64,000 nt of DNA, taken from Novilysobacter_A longmucuonensis (GTDB lineage Bacteria > Pseudomonadota > Gammaproteobacteria > Xanthomonadales > Xanthomonadaceae). Under the pieces are notes generated by a model. That model was not told where the DNA came from and searched no databases. It was given only the letters and a program-made list of their open reading frames with translations. The stretch lies in contig NZ_JBJMAW010000001.1 in NCBI RefSeq assembly GCF_046600735.1, positions 62,001 to 126,000 on the forward strand. Direction: 5' to 3'. Within the stretch, counting starts at the first letter, position 1, and the number at the start of each line of letters is the position of its first letter. The position numbers were made by a program, and so were the translations under genes. Below, piece by piece: positions 8,198-16,692 of the stretch.

Positions 8198-8665
8198 ATG
8201 CTCAGTCCACGCCTGTACCATTTCCTCGACGAGCGCCACGCCCATTACGCGACGCTCACCCACGACCGCACGATCACCGCGCAACAGACCGCCAACGCCG
8301 CGCAGATCGGCGCGCTGCATTTCGCCAAGACCGTGATGCTCAAGATCGACGGCCGGCTGGCGATGCTGGTGATGCCGGCGGCGTACCGCGTCGACCTCGA
8401 TCGCCTGTCGCGCGCAATCGGCGGCGGCGACATCGCGCTGGCCGGGGAGTCGGACTTCCGCGATGCGTTTCCCGACTGCGAACTCGGCGCAATGCCGCCG
8501 TTCGGCAATCTCTACGGCATGCCGGTCTACGTCGACGAGCGCATGGCCGAGCAGCCGGAGATCGCGTTCAACGCCGGATCGCACACCGACCTGGTACGCA
8601 TGCCGTATGCCGAGTTCGAACAACTGGCCAAGCCGCGGCAGGTCTCGCTGGCGCAGGTGATGTAG
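8198..8665 (+). CDS. YbaK/EbsC-type aminoacyl-tRNA deacylase
   Basis: Single-domain protein (155 aa) of the YbaK/ProX editing family, which hydrolyses mischarged aminoacyl-tRNAs in trans. Evidence is the conserved Lys of FAKTVML (Lys44) and the Gly/Pro-rich block GAMPPFGNLYGMPVYVD, where the family substrate pocket forms. The last part, FNAGSHTDLVRM, matches the family end (GSH motif). A GGAGG-like ribosome site precedes the ATG. The amino acid specificity cannot be read from the sequence. It stands alone. Confidence 0.85.
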   Translation: MLSPRLYHFLDERHAHYATLTHDRTITAQQTANAAQIGALHFAKTVMLKIDGRLAMLVMPAAYRVDLDRLSRAIGGGDIALAGESDFRDAFPDCELGAMPPFGNLYGMPVYVDERMAEQPEIAFNAGSHTDLVRMPYAEFEQLAKPRQVSLAQVM

Positions 8666-8718
8666 CGGGGCGCGCAGGACCCCGCGGGGAGTCGACGTCG
8701 CGCGGGAGCGACCGCAAC

Positions 8719-8833
8719 AGCAAATCCTCCCCAACCCGCCCGGCCCTCAGGCACAGCCTTCGGGCGTTCAGCGGTCCGCGAACCGGTGGTTCGCACGCGG
8801 ACCGCTTCACCCTTTTCCAAAGGGGGGAGCCAG
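8719..8833. repeat. Family L repeat split by a palindromic insert, copy 2
   Basis: The left end AGCAAATCCTCCCCA and right end CCTTTTCCAAAGGGGGGAGC match the contiguous copy at 8-53 read in reverse. Here about 65-70 extra bases sit between them, including a perfect 11-bp inverted repeat AGCGGTCCGCG (8770-8780) / CGCGGACCGCT (8796-8806). Confidence 0.7.
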
Positions 8834-8853
8834 TGCGGTATCGCCGTGGGCTG

Positions 8854-8880
8854 GGCGGCGGGTTGGAAACCCGCCCTACA
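8854..8880. repeat. Palindromic repeat, family D, copy 1 (supplies a stop codon)
   Basis: Self-complementary GGCGGGTTGGAAACCCGCC followed by CTAC. The fuller two-arm copy is at 51295-51367. On the minus strand the GTAGGGCGGG edge provides the TAG stop of the PfkB kinase gene. Confidence 0.75.
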
Positions 8881-9808
8881 GCGCGTAGCCGAACTGCTGG
8901 CGGAACTGCTCGGCGAACTCGTCGTAGTCGAAGCGCTGGTTCTGGGTGCCCGGGTGCTCGACCTTGAGCGCGCCCATCAGGTTGCCCATGCGGCCGACGG
9001 TCATCCAGTCGTAGCCCTTCTCGATACCGAAGATCAGCCCGGCGCGGAACGCGTCGCCGCAACCGGTCGGGTCGGTGACGCGGCGCTCGTGCGCCGGCGG
9101 GATGTCGTAGCTCTTGCCGGGCGTGTGGATGTGCGAGCCCTGCGGGCCGCGCGTGGTGATGTAGGCCTTGACCCGCTTGACGATGTCGGCCTCGCTCCAG
9201 CCGGTGCGCTCCTGCAGCAGGTTGGACTCGTAGTCGTTGACGGTGACGTAGTCGGCCTGCTCGATGAAGTGGCGCAGTTCGGCGCCGTTGAACAGCGGCA
9301 TCGCCTGGCCGGGATCGAAGATGAAGGGGATGCCGGCCTCGGCGAACTCGACCGCGTTCTGCAACATGCCCTCGCGCCCGTCGGGACTGACGATGCCGAA
9401 GCTCACCCCTTCCACGTCGCGCACGTGGTTCTCGTAGCTGCGCATCATCGCGCCGGGGTGGAACGCGGTGATCTGGTTGTTGTCGTGGTCGGTGGTGATG
9501 AACGCCTGCGGGGTGAACAGCTCGTCGATCACCTTGACCTGGTCCATGCGGATGCCGTGCTCCTCGAACCATTCGCGGTAGGGACCGAAGTCCTGGCCGA
9601 CGGTCGCCATCGGGATCGGATCGCCGCCGAGCAACTTGAGGTTGTAGGCGATGTTGCCGGCGCAGCCGCCGAACTCGCGTCTCATCCGCGGCACCAGGAA
9701 AGAGACGTTGAGGATATGCACCTTGTCCGGGAGGATGTGGTTCTTGAACTGGTCGGGGAACACCATGATGGTGTCGTAGGCCAGCGAGCCGCAGATCAGG
9801 GCAGACAT
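8876..9808 (-). CDS. PfkB family carbohydrate kinase, adenosine-kinase-like
   Basis: Ribokinase-fold kinase, 310 aa. The N-terminal signature is FGGCAGNIAYNLKLLGGDP, and the C-terminal PfkB signature 2 is DPTGCGDAFRAG with the catalytic Asp. The wording SALICGSLAYDTIMVF and the GCGD motif recall bacterial adenosine kinases, so phosphorylation of adenosine or a related nucleoside is the likely reaction. I chose ATG 9808 (MSALICG), with an AGGAA ribosome site. The final codons run into repeat D, whose GTAG gives the stop. It is divergent from mreB. Confidence 0.88.
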   Translation of the reverse strand: MSALICGSLAYDTIMVFPDQFKNHILPDKVHILNVSFLVPRMRREFGGCAGNIAYNLKLLGGDPIPMATVGQDFGPYREWFEEHGIRMDQVKVIDELFTPQAFITTDHDNNQITAFHPGAMMRSYENHVRDVEGVSFGIVSPDGREGMLQNAVEFAEAGIPFIFDPGQAMPLFNGAELRHFIEQADYVTVNDYESNLLQERTGWSEADIVKRVKAYITTRGPQGSHIHTPGKSYDIPPAHERRVTDPTGCGDAFRAGLIFGIEKGYDWMTVGRMGNLMGALKVEHPGTQNQRFDYDEFAEQFRQQFGYAL

Positions 9809-9991
9809 CGGATTTGATTCCTGGTGGGGGTGCACTGGTGGTGCAGTTGGGAAGGTCGGCGACGCGGGGCGGGCAGCGGCGGCCGGACGCCGCGCGGCGC
9901 GTAGGGTAGCCGCTGGGCCGCCGGCCGGCCAGCGTGAGCGCCGTCACAACCGGCGCGGTATCGCCGTAACGGACCCTGACCCCGGACGGCG

Positions 9992-10016
9992 AAAACCGCC
10001 GCAGGGCGCGGTTTTT
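9992..10016 (+). terminator. Terminator-like hairpin in the mreB leader region
   Basis: AAAACCGC pairs with GCGGTTTT (8-bp stem, 8-base loop), and the run ends in five Ts. It lies in the 325-bp region between the divergent PfkB gene and mreB, with no plus-strand gene upstream. It would therefore only act on mreB transcripts that start before it, or on pervasive transcription. The rest of the gap (9809-9991, 10017-10133) shows no gene. Confidence 0.45.
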
Positions 10017-10133
10017 CCTTGCCGGGGGTGGGGGTGGTTGCTAGGCTAACCGACCGTTTCGCGCACCCTTCACGGGTGTCGCACTTCCCGGCCCGCCTGC
10101 CCCAGGCCCGCCTTCATCAAGGCAACCCTCTCG

Positions 10134-11180
10134 ATGTTCAAGAAGTTCCGCGGCATGTTCTCCAACGACCTGTCCATCGACCTGGGCACGGCCAACACCC
10201 TCATCTACGTGCGCGGGCAGGGCATCGTGCTGAACGAGCCGTCGGTGGTCGCGGTGCGCCAGGACCGGGTGATCGGCGGCAACCGCTCGGTCGCGGCGGT
10301 CGGCATGGAGGCCAAGATGATGCTGGGCCGCACCCCCGGCCACATCACCACGATCCGGCCGATGAAGGACGGCGTCATCGCCGACTTCACCTACACCGAG
10401 GAAATGCTCAAGCACTTCATCCGCAAGGTGCACAAGTCGCGCTTCCTGCGGCCGAGCCCGCGGGTGCTGGTGTGCGTGCCGTGCGGCAGCACCCAAGTCG
10501 AGCGCCGCGCGATCAAGGAATCGGCCGAGGAGGCCGGCGCGCGCGAGGTCTACCTGATCGAGGAACCCATGGCCGCCGCGATCGGCGCCGGCATGCCGGT
10601 GACCGAGGCGCGCGGCTCGATGGTGGTCGACATCGGCGGCGGCACCACCGAGGTCGCGGTGATCGCGCTCAACGGCATCGTCTATTCGGCCTCGGTGCGG
10701 ATCGGCGGCGACCGCTTCGACGAGGCGATCATCGGCTACGTGCGCCGCGCCTACGGCACCCTGATCGGCGAGGCCACCGCCGAGCGGATCAAGCTCGACA
10801 TCGGCTGCGCCTACCCGCAGGACGAGCCGCGCACGATCGAGGTGTCCGGCCGCAACCTCGCCGAGGGCGTGCCGAAGATGATCACCCTGCACGCCAACGA
10901 GGTGCTGGATGCATTGCGCGAGCCGCTGTCGGGGATCGTCACCAGCATCAAGCTGGCACTGGAGCAGACCCCGCCGGAACTGTGCGCCGACGTCGCCGAG
11001 CGCGGCATCGTGTTGACCGGCGGCGGCGCGTTGTTGCGCGACCTGGACCGCCTGGTCAGCGAGGAGACCGGCCTGCACGTGCAGGTCGCCGACGACCCGC
11101 TGACCTGCGTCGCCCGCGGCGGCGGCCGCGCGCTGGAGCTAGTCGACATGCACGGCAATGAGTTCTTTGCGCCTGACTGA
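10134..11180 (+). CDS. mreB: Rod shape-determining protein MreB
   Basis: Bacterial actin homologue (348 aa) that forms membrane-bound filaments and guides lateral-wall synthesis. Nucleotide-binding motifs are phosphate-1 DLGTANTLIY, phosphate-2 DIGGGTTEVAVI and the adenosine motif ILTGGGALLRDL-like region VLTGGGALLR. The N-terminus MFKKFRGMFSNDLSIDLGTA is typical of gammaproteobacterial MreB. mreC follows after 266 bp of hairpins, so mreB may be partly transcribed on its own, while mreC to rodA are tightly overlapped. Confidence 0.98.
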   Translation: MFKKFRGMFSNDLSIDLGTANTLIYVRGQGIVLNEPSVVAVRQDRVIGGNRSVAAVGMEAKMMLGRTPGHITTIRPMKDGVIADFTYTEEMLKHFIRKVHKSRFLRPSPRVLVCVPCGSTQVERRAIKESAEEAGAREVYLIEEPMAAAIGAGMPVTEARGSMVVDIGGGTTEVAVIALNGIVYSASVRIGGDRFDEAIIGYVRRAYGTLIGEATAERIKLDIGCAYPQDEPRTIEVSGRNLAEGVPKMITLHANEVLDALREPLSGIVTSIKLALEQTPPELCADVAERGIVLTGGGALLRDLDRLVSEETGLHVQVADDPLTCVARGGGRALELVDMHGNEFFAPD

Positions 11181-11188
11181 AGCCGTGA

Positions 11189-11265
11189 GCGCCCGCTGCG
11201 CGGGCTGGAAAGGGGGGTAGGCGCCTGCTGCGCAGGCTGGGTGAAGTCGGCCGCTGTGCGGCCTG
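11189..11265. repeat. Three tandem triloop hairpins after mreB
   Basis: Three 6-bp stems with three-base loops follow each other: GCCCGC-TGC-GCGGGC (11191-11205), GCCTGC-TGC-GCAGGC (11223-11237) and GGCCGC-TGT-GCGGCC (11249-11263). Loops are nearly the same while stem pairs differ in a complementary way. The rest of the 11181-11446 gap contains an A/C-rich CAGCAGCAACACCAACACCA stretch and no gene. Confidence 0.6.
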
Positions 11266-11446
11266 TCAGTAAAAGCAGAAACAGCAGCAGCAACACCAAC
11301 ACCAACAGCGGGTAGGTCTTGCTCTTACTTACTACTTACCAGGCGCGCAGCGCCGAACTCGCAGCCCGCACCGCGGGCGACTTGCGCGCGCCGAAACCGC
11401 GCGGCTCCGCCAGCCCGCGCACCCCCGACGATACCCGATAGACTCC

Positions 11447-12466
11447 GTGCCCCACTACGCCAGTCCCGCCACCCCCACCCGCACCGGTGAAGTCGCCGAC
11501 ACGCTGCGGTTACTGGCATATCTGGTCCTGGCGTTGGTGCTGATCGTGCTGGACCATCGCGGCGGCTGGCTCAACCGCGCGCGGCAGCAGGCCGACGTGC
11601 TGGTGCAACCGCTGTGGATGGTGGCCGGCTGGCCCGGGCGCATGGCCGAGAAGCTCTACGACGATGCCGGCACGCTGAGCCAGCTGACCGCGGAGAACGA
11701 GCGCCTGCGCAACGAGATGCTGGTCAGCAACGCACGGCTGGCGCGGCTGCGCACGGTGGCGGCCGACAATGCACGCCTGCGCGGACTGCTCGGCGCGGCC
11801 GAGCGTGGCGGCCTGGACGTACAGCTGGCGCCGATCCTGGACATCGATCTGGACCTGACCCGCCAGCGGCTGGTGCTCGACGCCGGCAGTGCCGATGGCG
11901 TGCGCGTCGGCCAGAGCGTCATCGACGCCGGCGGCCTGCTCGGCCAGGTGATCGACACCACGCCGATGCACGCCAGCGTGCTGCTGCTGACCGACGCCTC
12001 GCACGCGGTGCCGGTGGCGGTCACGCGCAACGGCGTGCGCCTGGTCGCCTATGGCACCGGCAGCAGCGACCGGCTGCGGCTGGCGAGTATTCCGCTGTCG
12101 AGCGACGTCAAGGTCGGCGACCTGCTGGTGACCTCGGGCCTGGGCGCGCGCTTCCCGGCCGGGTTCCTGGTCGGCACCGTGGCCGCGTTGCGGCCCGATG
12201 ACAGCCGCGCGTTCCTGCTCGGCGACGTGCGGCCGGCGGCGCAGCTCGATCGCGGGCGCGACGTGTTGTTGCTGCGCACGGCGCCTGCGGCGCCGGGGAC
12301 CGGGGACCGGGGACCCGCAAGCGCAGCGTCGGAGCCCGAAGCTGCGCAGACTGATCCATCGGTCGAGCCGGGAGCGGCTGGCACCGGCTCTTCCCGGGTC
12401 CCGGGTCCCCGGTCCCCGGTCCCGGACGGCGGAGCCACCCCGATCCCGACGGGCGAAACCCCATGA
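11447..12466 (+). CDS. mreC: Rod shape-determining protein MreC, with repeat-derived C-terminus
   Basis: Inner-membrane protein with a periplasmic domain that links MreB/MreD to the elongation synthases. The 339-aa protein has an N-terminal membrane segment (LRLLAYLVLALVLIVLDH), a coiled coil (about 75-110, LTAENERLRNEM) and two beta-barrel subdomains ending at about residue 278. GTG 11447 gives the usual xanthomonad N-terminus. The last 60 residues are Pro/Ala/Ser-rich and are encoded by a family E palindromic repeat (12292-12426), read as PGTGDRGP on one arm and VPGPRSPVP on the other. The stop overlaps mreD by 4 nt (ATGA). Confidence 0.95.
   Translation: MPHYASPATPTRTGEVADTLRLLAYLVLALVLIVLDHRGGWLNRARQQADVLVQPLWMVAGWPGRMAEKLYDDAGTLSQLTAENERLRNEMLVSNARLARLRTVAADNARLRGLLGAAERGGLDVQLAPILDIDLDLTRQRLVLDAGSADGVRVGQSVIDAGGLLGQVIDTTPMHASVLLLTDASHAVPVAVTRNGVRLVAYGTGSSDRLRLASIPLSSDVKVGDLLVTSGLGARFPAGFLVGTVAALRPDDSRAFLLGDVRPAAQLDRGRDVLLLRTAPAAPGTGDRGPASAASEPEAAQTDPSVEPGAAGTGSSRVPGPRSPVPDGGATPIPTGETP
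12292..12426. repeat. Family E palindromic repeat inside the mreC coding region
   Basis: The left arm GGGGACCGGGGACCGGGGAC and right arm GTCCCCGGTCCCCGGTCCC are complementary and match the intergenic element at 960-1112. The reading frame of mreC stays open through both arms and the 70-bp centre. Confidence 0.75.
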
Positions 12467-12948
12467 GCCGCCAGCGCCACCCCTGGGTGCTGCCGCTCAG
12501 CGTGCTGGTCGCGCTGCTGCTGGGGCTGTTGCCGCTGCCGCCGCTGCTGCAGCCGGTGCGCCCCTACTGGCTGGCGCTGGTGATCGCCTACTGGGTCATC
12601 GAAAGCCCCGATCGGGTCGGGCTGGGCGTGGCCTTCGTCGTCGGCCTGATCGCCGACCTGACCTTCGGCAGCCTGCTCGGCGAGCAGGCGCTGAGGCTGG
12701 TGGTGATGACCTTCATCCTGCAGCGATTCCGTGCGCGACTGCGGTTCTTTCCGCTGTCGCAACAGGCGATCGCCATCGGTGCGCTGCTGCTCAACGACCG
12801 CATCGTCACCGGCGCGATCCACCTGATCCTCGGCATACAGACCCTGCCGCTGGCGTTCTGGCTGGCCCCGCTGCTGGGCATGCTGCTGTGGCCGATGGTC
12901 TACCTGCTGCTTGACGCGCTGCGCCTGGGCAACTGGCGGAAGCGCTGA
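12463..12948 (+). CDS. mreD: Rod shape-determining protein MreD
   Basis: Integral membrane partner of MreC in the elongasome, 161 aa. It is almost wholly hydrophobic with about five membrane segments, starting LPLSVLVALLLGLLPLPPLL, and the family-type stretch VGLGVAFVVGLIADLTFGSLLGEQAL. The start ATG overlaps mreC by 4 nt and the stop overlaps mrdA by 1 nt (TGATG), indicating translational coupling. Identified by membrane pattern, family wording and its place between mreC and mrdA. Confidence 0.94.
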   Translation: MSRQRHPWVLPLSVLVALLLGLLPLPPLLQPVRPYWLALVIAYWVIESPDRVGLGVAFVVGLIADLTFGSLLGEQALRLVVMTFILQRFRARLRFFPLSQQAIAIGALLLNDRIVTGAIHLILGIQTLPLAFWLAPLLGMLLWPMVYLLLDALRLGNWRKR

Positions 12949-14903
12949 TGGGACCGCGTCGCCGCCTGCTCAAGAACCCCGTCGCCGAGGCCCAGCAGTT
13001 CCGCCGCCGGGCGCTGCTGGCCTTCGCCATCGTGGTGCTGGCGCTGGCGGGGCTGGCGCTGTGGTACTTCCGGCTGCAGGTCTGGCAGCACGATGCCTAC
13101 GCGATGCGGTCGGAGGCCAACCGGGTCCGGCTGCAGCCGGTGGTGCCGGGACGCGGGCTGATCTTCGATCGCAAGGGCCGGATCCTGGCCGACAACGTGC
13201 CGGCCTACCGGCTCGAGGTCATCCCCGAGGACGCCGGCGATCCGGACCAGTGGCTGCCGCAGCTGGCGGAGATCGTGGAGCTGTCACCGCAGGACATCGA
13301 GACCTTCCAGGAGACCCGCCGCGCCACCCGCGGTTTCCGCCCGGTCACGCTGAAGCTGCGCGTGACCGAGGAGGAGGCGGCGAGCTTCGCGGTCGACCGC
13401 TGGCGCTACCCGGGCGTGGAGCTGGTGCCCTACCTCAACCGACGCTACCCGCACGGCGCGCTGTTCTCGCACATCATCGGCTACGTCGGCCGGATCGACG
13501 TGGACGACCTGGCCGAGCTGGGCGAAGGCAAGTCGGCGCTGACGCATATCGGGAAAACGGGCCTGGAGCGCGCCTACGAGGACGTGCTGCGCGGCGAGAT
13601 CGGCTACGAGAAGATCGAGACCAACGTCGACGGCCGCGCGATGGGCGAGGTCGGGCGGGTGCCGGCGGTGCCCGGCGCCGACCTGCGGCTGAGCGTCGAC
13701 CTGGACCTGCAGCGGGCGATGGTGAATGCGTTCGGGACGATGGACGGCTCGGCGGTCGCGGTCGATCCGCGCACCGGCGAGGTGCTGGCGATGGTCAGCC
13801 TGCCCGGCTTCGATACCAATTTGTTCGTCAACGGCATCTCGCATGCCGACTACGCCACGCTGACCGAGGACCCCTCGCGGCCGCTGTTCAACCGCAACGT
13901 GCTCGGCGGCGGCCCGCCGGGCTCGACGGTCAAGCCGCTGATCGCGTTGGCCGGGCTCGACAGCGGGCTGCGCACGCCGCAGGAAGAGACGCTGTCCACC
14001 GGCGAGTTCCACCTGCCCGGCGTGCGCCGCGGCTACCGCGACTCACATGCCGGCGGGCACGGCTGGGTCGACCTGCGCGAGTCGATCGCGCAATCGGTCA
14101 ACACCTACTACTACGAGCTGGCCCACGAGATGGGCATCGAGCGCTTCAGCCACTACATGCACCGCTACGGGTTCGGCGAGCGCACCGGCATCGACCTGCT
14201 CGGCGAGAACGAGGGCGTGGTGCCGTCGGTGGAATGGAAACGCGCCAACAGCAGCGAGCCCTGGTATCCGGGCGAGACCGTGATCGCCGGCATCGGCCAG
14301 GGCTACTGGATCGCCACCGCGCTGCAGCTGGCGCGTGCGACCGCGGCGGTGGCGGACGACGGGCAGTTGCGCCGCCTGCACCTGGTCGACGCGCGGCGCG
14401 ACGGCTACCAGGCGCCGTGGTCGCCGCTGGCGCAGGCGCCGCCGCGGTCGATCACCGATCGTCCCGACCATCTGCAGGCGGTGCAGGAGGGCATGCTGGA
14501 GACCATCCACGGCCGTGGCACCGCCACCGCGATGGCCCGCGGCGCGCCCTACCTGATGGCCGGCAAGACCGGCACCGCGCAGAAGATCAGCCGCCAGGGC
14601 GAGCTCAGCGTCGATCCGGGTTCGCTGCCATACCACCTGCGCCACCAGGCGCTGTTCGTCGGCTACGCGCCGGCCGACAACCCGACCATTGCGGTGGCTG
14701 TCGTGGTGGAGCACGGCGGCTACGGCGGCAGCACCGCGGCCCCGATCGCACGCAAGGTTTTCGATGCCTGGCTGCTGGGCAAGATGCCCGAGCCGGTGCC
14801 CGCTGAAGAGCCGCCAGAGCCTTCATCCGCGGCGACGGCGACGGCGCCGAGCCCCTCGCCCGCCGCGAGCGGCGCGCGGCCAGCGGCGGACCCCACCCCA
14901 TGA
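12948..14903 (+). CDS. mrdA: Penicillin-binding protein 2 (peptidoglycan transpeptidase)
   Basis: Class B PBP that cross-links lateral-wall peptidoglycan with RodA. The 651-aa protein has a cytoplasmic start, one membrane segment (about 22-45), a pedestal domain, and the transpeptidase domain with Ser326-Thr-Val-Lys329, Ser383-Val-Asn385 and Lys540-Thr-Gly-Thr543. The pedestal motif RGLIFDRKG is typical of PBP2. The C-terminal 40 residues are a Pro/Ala/Glu-rich tail. It overlaps mreD by 1 nt and rodA by 4 nt, so stoichiometry is probably set by coupling. Confidence 0.97.
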   Translation: MGPRRRLLKNPVAEAQQFRRRALLAFAIVVLALAGLALWYFRLQVWQHDAYAMRSEANRVRLQPVVPGRGLIFDRKGRILADNVPAYRLEVIPEDAGDPDQWLPQLAEIVELSPQDIETFQETRRATRGFRPVTLKLRVTEEEAASFAVDRWRYPGVELVPYLNRRYPHGALFSHIIGYVGRIDVDDLAELGEGKSALTHIGKTGLERAYEDVLRGEIGYEKIETNVDGRAMGEVGRVPAVPGADLRLSVDLDLQRAMVNAFGTMDGSAVAVDPRTGEVLAMVSLPGFDTNLFVNGISHADYATLTEDPSRPLFNRNVLGGGPPGSTVKPLIALAGLDSGLRTPQEETLSTGEFHLPGVRRGYRDSHAGGHGWVDLRESIAQSVNTYYYELAHEMGIERFSHYMHRYGFGERTGIDLLGENEGVVPSVEWKRANSSEPWYPGETVIAGIGQGYWIATALQLARATAAVADDGQLRRLHLVDARRDGYQAPWSPLAQAPPRSITDRPDHLQAVQEGMLETIHGRGTATAMARGAPYLMAGKTGTAQKISRQGELSVDPGSLPYHLRHQALFVGYAPADNPTIAVAVVVEHGGYGGSTAAPIARKVFDAWLLGKMPEPVPAEEPPEPSSAATATAPSPSPAASGARPAADPTP

Positions 14904-16012
14904 GCGTGATCCTGCGCTGGCTGCTCGACCTGCTGGCGCGCCTGCTACGCACGCTCGACTGGCCGTTGCTCGGTGCGCTGTCGGCGCTGATGGCGATCGG
15001 GCTGGCAGTGCTGTACAGCGCCGGCGGCCAGTCCACGTCGCTGGTGATCGCGCAGGGGGCGCGTTTCGGGGTCGGCCTGGCGGCGATGTGGGCGCTGTCG
15101 CGGATGCCGCCCTCGCAGCTGCGCAACTGGAGCCCGCTGGTGTTCGGGCTGTCGCTGGTGCCGCTGGTGTTGGTGCTGTTCCTCGGCAGCGGCCGCAGTG
15201 GTGCGCACTGGCTGAACCTGGGCGTGTTCTATTTTCAGCCGGCCGAGCTGCTCAAGCTGAGCCTTCCGATGATGGTCGCCTGGTACCTCAGCCGCGACGC
15301 GTTGCCGCCGCGGCTGCCGGCGGTGCTGGTCGGCTGCGCAATCATCGCCGCCCCGACCGCGCTGATCCTGCTGCAGCCGGACTTCGGCACGGCAATGCTG
15401 GTGGCCACCAGCGGCGCGTTCGCGCTGTACCTGGCGGGGCTGTCCTGGTGGTGGTTCGCGGCTGCGGCCGGCAGCATCGCCGCAATCGCCCCGGCCGCCT
15501 GGCTGTGGCTGCTGCGCCCCTACCAGAAGGACCGCATCCTGACCTTCCTGGACCCCGAGTCGGATCCGCTGGGCGCCGGCTGGAACATCATCCAGAGCAA
15601 GATCGCGATCGGCGGTGGCGGCCTGACCGGCAAGGGCTGGGGCGAGGGCACCCAGGCGCACCTGAACTACATTCCCGAGCACACCACCGACTTCATCTTC
15701 GCGGTGCTCAGCGAGGAGTTCGGCTGGGCCGGCGTGGCCGTGACCCTGGCGCTGTACCTGTTCGTGGTCGGGCGCTGCCTGTGGATCGCCGCGGAGGCAC
15801 GCGACGGCTATTCGCGGCTGATCGCTGGCGCACTGGGGCTGGCGTTCTGCGTCTACGTGATCGTCAACGGCGGCATGATCGCGGGCCTGCTGCCGGTGGT
15901 CGGGGTGCCGATGCCGTTGCTGAGCTTCGGCGGCACGTCGGCGGTGTCGCTGCTGGCCGGTCTCGGGGTGGTGATGGCGGTGCGGGCGCACCGGCCGGTG
16001 CACATGCACTGA
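14900..16012 (+). CDS. rodA: Peptidoglycan glycosyltransferase RodA
   Basis: SEDS-family polymerase that extends glycan strands in the elongasome, working with PBP2. The 370-aa protein has about ten membrane segments. Family stretches are WLNLGVFYFQPAELLKL, LQPDFGTAML, the loop YQKDRILTFLDPE with GAGWNIIQSKIAIG, and PEHTTDFIFAVLSEEFG. The end PLLSFGGTSAVSLLAGLGVV is characteristic. ATG 14900 overlaps the mrdA stop. This is the last gene of the mreC-rodA unit; 680 bp of repeats follow. Confidence 0.97.
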   Translation: MSVILRWLLDLLARLLRTLDWPLLGALSALMAIGLAVLYSAGGQSTSLVIAQGARFGVGLAAMWALSRMPPSQLRNWSPLVFGLSLVPLVLVLFLGSGRSGAHWLNLGVFYFQPAELLKLSLPMMVAWYLSRDALPPRLPAVLVGCAIIAAPTALILLQPDFGTAMLVATSGAFALYLAGLSWWWFAAAAGSIAAIAPAAWLWLLRPYQKDRILTFLDPESDPLGAGWNIIQSKIAIGGGGLTGKGWGEGTQAHLNYIPEHTTDFIFAVLSEEFGWAGVAVTLALYLFVVGRCLWIAAEARDGYSRLIAGALGLAFCVYVIVNGGMIAGLLPVVGVPMPLLSFGGTSAVSLLAGLGVVMAVRAHRPVHMH

Positions 16013-16147
16013 GGCGGGGGTGCGCAGCCACTCCGTGCATCGGCTGCGCATTTGCAGCACAGTCGATCCCGACATGCCGTCCTCCCACGATTGGTGGAGC
16101 GGCGTAGCCCCTAGCCCTTGTTTGGCCGTGCCCTTGCTTGCAGCTGT

Positions 16148-16190
<43 letters not shown>

Positions 16191-16204
16191 ATCTTGATCT
16201 GGTC

Positions 16205-16505
16205 TTGTCGCGACTTCCAAAAAGATCCGCAGGCGGTAGACAGGCAAGGATCAAATGCTTTCGCCTGAAGGCGAGTTACTTTCTTTGAAGGGCCAAAGAA
16301 AGTAACCAAAGAAGGGCCCTTCCTCGACACTTCAAACACCTCGCCGTGCGGGCGACGCGGGGATTTTTCCGACTCGCCATCCATGGCTCGGTCGGAAAAC
16401 GACGGCCATCCATGGCCGCCGCCCTTCGGGGTCTGTGGAGAGGCGGCGGTGATTGATTTGCGTTGTGGAGCAACGACAAGTGCAACGGCAAGTGCAACGC
16501 CAGAG
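16205..16505 (+). repeat. Long structured repeat, family F, copy 1
   Basis: About 300 bp of successive hairpins: CGCCTGAAGGCG, then ACTTTCTTTG facing CAAAGAAAGT, then GACGCGGGGA, then CCGAC...GTCGG, then GGCCATCCATGGCC and CGCCCTTCGGGG, ending in TGTGGAGAGGCGGC and GATTTGCGTTGTGGAGCAA. Two further copies lie at 33487-33730 (reverse) and 33745-34000 (forward). No protein-coding frame is convincing. The rest of the 16013-16692 gap shows nothing else except the (CCGTTG)n tract. Confidence 0.85.
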
Positions 16506-16692
16506 CGGGGATCTAGGCAAGACGGGTCACTGTTCGCTGGTATGGCGAGGGGCTGGCAGGAGCTCGGTCGCGGTGCGCGCCGGGGTCGCGTGCCGGGCGC
16601 ACTGCAGCTGAACAACAACAGCACCTGACTCACTGACGCCGTCGGCTGCTCACACACTTTGAACGCCAAAGTGCCGTGCTAACCTCATTCAG

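Noticed and set aside
8231..8665. YbaK-like gene as a prolyl-tRNA synthetase editing fragment
   Set aside because: It is a complete single-domain protein with its own start and end, and no synthetase remains are nearby.
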